Assembly: GCA_964480705.1 (NCBI GenBank)
Contig: CAYZPC010000022.1
Location: 1-7,452 of the forward strand
Length of the DNA stretch: 7,452 bases
Reading direction: 5' to 3'
DNA from: VGJJ01 sp964480705
GTDB taxonomy: Archaea; Iainarchaeota; Iainarchaeia; Iainarchaeales; VGJJ01
The notes under the pieces are model-generated. The model did not search any database. It saw only the letters and a program-made list of their open reading frames with translations, and was not told the DNA's origin. The position numbers were made by a program, and so were the translations under genes. Positions within the stretch are counted from its first letter, which is position 1. Every line of letters begins with the position of its first letter. Below are positions 5,653 to 7,452 of this stretch, in pieces.

Positions 5653-6897
5653 TTATCCTTTCATTCCTTTTGCCACTTTTTCAATAACGTCCATTCCCTC
5701 ATGCACTTCATCATACTTAATATTCAGCGACGGGCTCATTCGAATTCCGCTCCATCCGCATCCTAGCACAATGAGTCCTTCCCTAAAGCATTTTTCTCTA
5801 AACACATTGCGCATTTTCGTGTCTTCCACATCAAATGCTTGCATTAATCCTACTCCCCGTGGTCGGTGAATCGCATTCGTTGTCGCGTGAATCTCCAATA
5901 AACGTCTGTGAATTTCATTTCCCATTCGCGTGGCGTTTTTGAGCAGTTTTTTCTTTTTAATTTCGCGAATAATAGCCGCACCCATCGCCATGTCTAACAC
6001 ATGACCTCCGCCCCACGTGGATGAAATAGCTCCTCCTTCGCTGGGAAACATGCTTTTCTTACTAACCGTTGCCGCTACTTGAAGCGCCTTTGCACACGTC
6101 TGAATGTCCGGCGTAATGTCAAAATGCTGGTATGCCCACCATTTTCCTGTGCGCCCCATTCCACTCTGCACTTCATCACAAATCAATGGAATCCCATATT
6201 TTTTGGTGGTCTTTCGAATGTCCGTGACCATTTTTTTGGGCGCGGGAATATACCCTCCTTCTCCTTGCACGCTTTCCATGATCACAAAACCAATTTCGCT
6301 CGCATCGTATTCTCGTTTAATCAAGTTTTCCAACACTTCGCTCGCGTCTTCCGTGTAGGGTAAGCGTCGCGCGGGCAGTCTCCAATATTGTTTTACTTGC
6401 ACACTGCGCGAGTTCGTCATGGATAGTGCGCCCGTCGTGCGCCCGTGCCACCCATTTTCGAATGATATTCCTATGCGCGCGTTGGGATTCTTCCGCACCG
6501 CTACTTTCATCGCATTCTCATTCGCTTCTGCTCCCGAGTTAATCAAAAATGCCGCATCCATGGGTTTGGGCACAATTTTCAATAATTCTTCCAGCAAATG
6601 CAAGTGTTGCGGCACCGCAAAATCTTGTCCGCCGTATTTAATGGGTGTAAAGCTCGAGTGTTTTTCCAATACTTTCACCATAGCCGCGTGATTATATCCC
6701 AGGGGGTTGCTCGCAATCTGTCCTGCAAAATCCAAAAACACATTTCCATCCACATCCGCGAAGTGTGATCCTTTTCCTTCACCTGAGTGCACGTACGCAT
6801 GGTCCACTCCAAATGCCCCATTTTTTTGCTTCAATCGTTCCAGTATGATGCGTGATTTAGGTCCCGGAAGGTTTGTTTTGAGTGCAATGCGGTTCAT
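5653..6897 (-). CDS. Class III PLP-dependent aminotransferase, lysine 6-aminotransferase-like
   Basis: A 414-residue fold-type I aminotransferase of class III (the ornithine/acetylornithine/4-aminobutyrate/lysine omega-transaminase group). Seen in order: NSGAEANENAMK (residues 120-131), which binds the PLP phosphate; the WHGRTTGALSMTN region (150-162); and CDEVQSGMGRTGKW (240-253), with Asp241 contacting the PLP ring nitrogen. Next comes the Schiff-base lysine, most likely Lys270 in TCAKALQV, then SSTWGGG (292-298). From memory, AKALQV and STWGG recall the lysine 6-aminotransferase (LAT) group more than acetylornithine enzymes, but the amino donor is not proven. The frame is open to 6963. A TATA-like box lies 26 bases before ATG 6897, and the family homology starts there, so the longer start is rejected. 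The M42 peptidase follows in the same transcription unit, suggesting a shared amino-acid or peptide catabolic role. Confidence 0.9.
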   Translation of the reverse strand: MNRIALKTNLPGPKSRIILERLKQKNGAFGVDHAYVHSGEGKGSHFADVDGNVFLDFAGQIASNPLGYNHAAMVKVLEKHSSFTPIKYGGQDFAVPQHLHLLEELLKIVPKPMDAAFLINSGAEANENAMKVAVRKNPNARIGISFENGWHGRTTGALSMTNSRSVQVKQYWRLPARRLPYTEDASEVLENLIKREYDASEIGFVIMESVQGEGGYIPAPKKMVTDIRKTTKKYGIPLICDEVQSGMGRTGKWWAYQHFDITPDIQTCAKALQVAATVSKKSMFPSEGGAISSTWGGGHVLDMAMGAAIIREIKKKKLLKNATRMGNEIHRRLLEIHATTNAIHRPRGVGLMQAFDVEDTKMRNVFREKCFREGLIVLGCGWSGIRMSPSLNIKYDEVHEGMDVIEKVAKGMKG

Positions 6898-6917
6898 GCT
6901 CTGAGTGTTAAGTTTGA

Positions 6918-6926
6918 CTATAAAAG
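6918..6926 (-). promoter_or_regulatory. TATA-like box for the aminotransferase-M42 operon
   Basis: On the - strand it reads CTTTTATAG, centred about 25-26 bases before ATG 6897, which predicts a leaderless mRNA. Read on the + strand (CTATAAAAG), it is about 50 bases from the divergent gene, too far for a leaderless start there. Confidence 0.6.
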
Positions 6927-6943
6927 CGTGGCCGCCCGCATTC

Positions 6944-6951
6944 TTTATATT
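6944..6951 (+). promoter_or_regulatory. TATA-like box for the 142-residue gene
   Basis: TTTATATT is centred about 25-26 bases before ATG 6973. Together with the box at 6918-6926 it makes a 75-base divergent promoter region in which both transcripts would be leaderless. It also supports ATG 6973 over the in-frame GTG at 6928. Confidence 0.55.
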
Positions 6952-6972
6952 CCTCCATTCCATTCAATCCAC

Positions 6973-7452
<480 letters not shown>

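Noticed and set aside
6898..6963. Aminotransferase start at ATG 6963
   Set aside because: The extension runs through both divergent TATA-like boxes and would nearly reach the opposite gene.

Overview
The window looks like chromosomal DNA from an archaeon, most plausibly a small-genome (DPANN-type) lineage, although no marker here fixes the phylum. The evidence is internal. Several genes have a TATA-like box centred 25-27 bases before the preferred start codon, as expected for leaderless archaeal transcripts. Genes tend to end in T-rich tracts. The products include a single-domain archaeal KaiC-type ATPase and an M42 aminopeptidase. A partial tRNA-Phe has no encoded CCA tail. GC content is intermediate, and gene-free gaps are short: none exceeds 300 bases, the longest being the 154-base divergent region at 2737-2890.

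Left part (1-1906): the 3' two-thirds of tRNA-Phe(GAA) lies on the + strand. It abuts the stop codon of a small SET-domain protein on the - strand. That gene lies directly downstream of a full-length class II lysyl-tRNA synthetase (lysS), so the two probably form an operon read leftward. Next (1999-2736, -) is a KaiC-family ATPase with its own promoter and a hairpin just past its stop.

Centre (2832-4564, +): a thiol-disulfide cluster. It holds a membrane-anchored DsbA-like oxidoreductase with a Shine-Dalgarno leader, then a hairpin plus T-tract terminator, then a two-gene unit of a CPHC thioredoxin-fold lipoprotein and a small CIYC glutaredoxin. Two of these proteins act outside the membrane and one in the cytoplasm.

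Right part (4548-7452): a leftward two-gene operon of a class III PLP aminotransferase (lysine 6-aminotransferase-like) and an M42 metallo-aminopeptidase. Upstream lies a compact divergent promoter region. From it a rightward 142-residue basic protein that I do not recognise is expressed. The window ends in an uninterrupted run of 31 T followed by more pyrimidines.

I see no CRISPR array, insertion sequence, integrase or defence cassette. Most of the window is ordinary housekeeping and redox gene content. The points most worth a second look are the redox cluster, the degenerate SET motif, the unrecognised 142-residue gene and the regulatory structures at the promoters.
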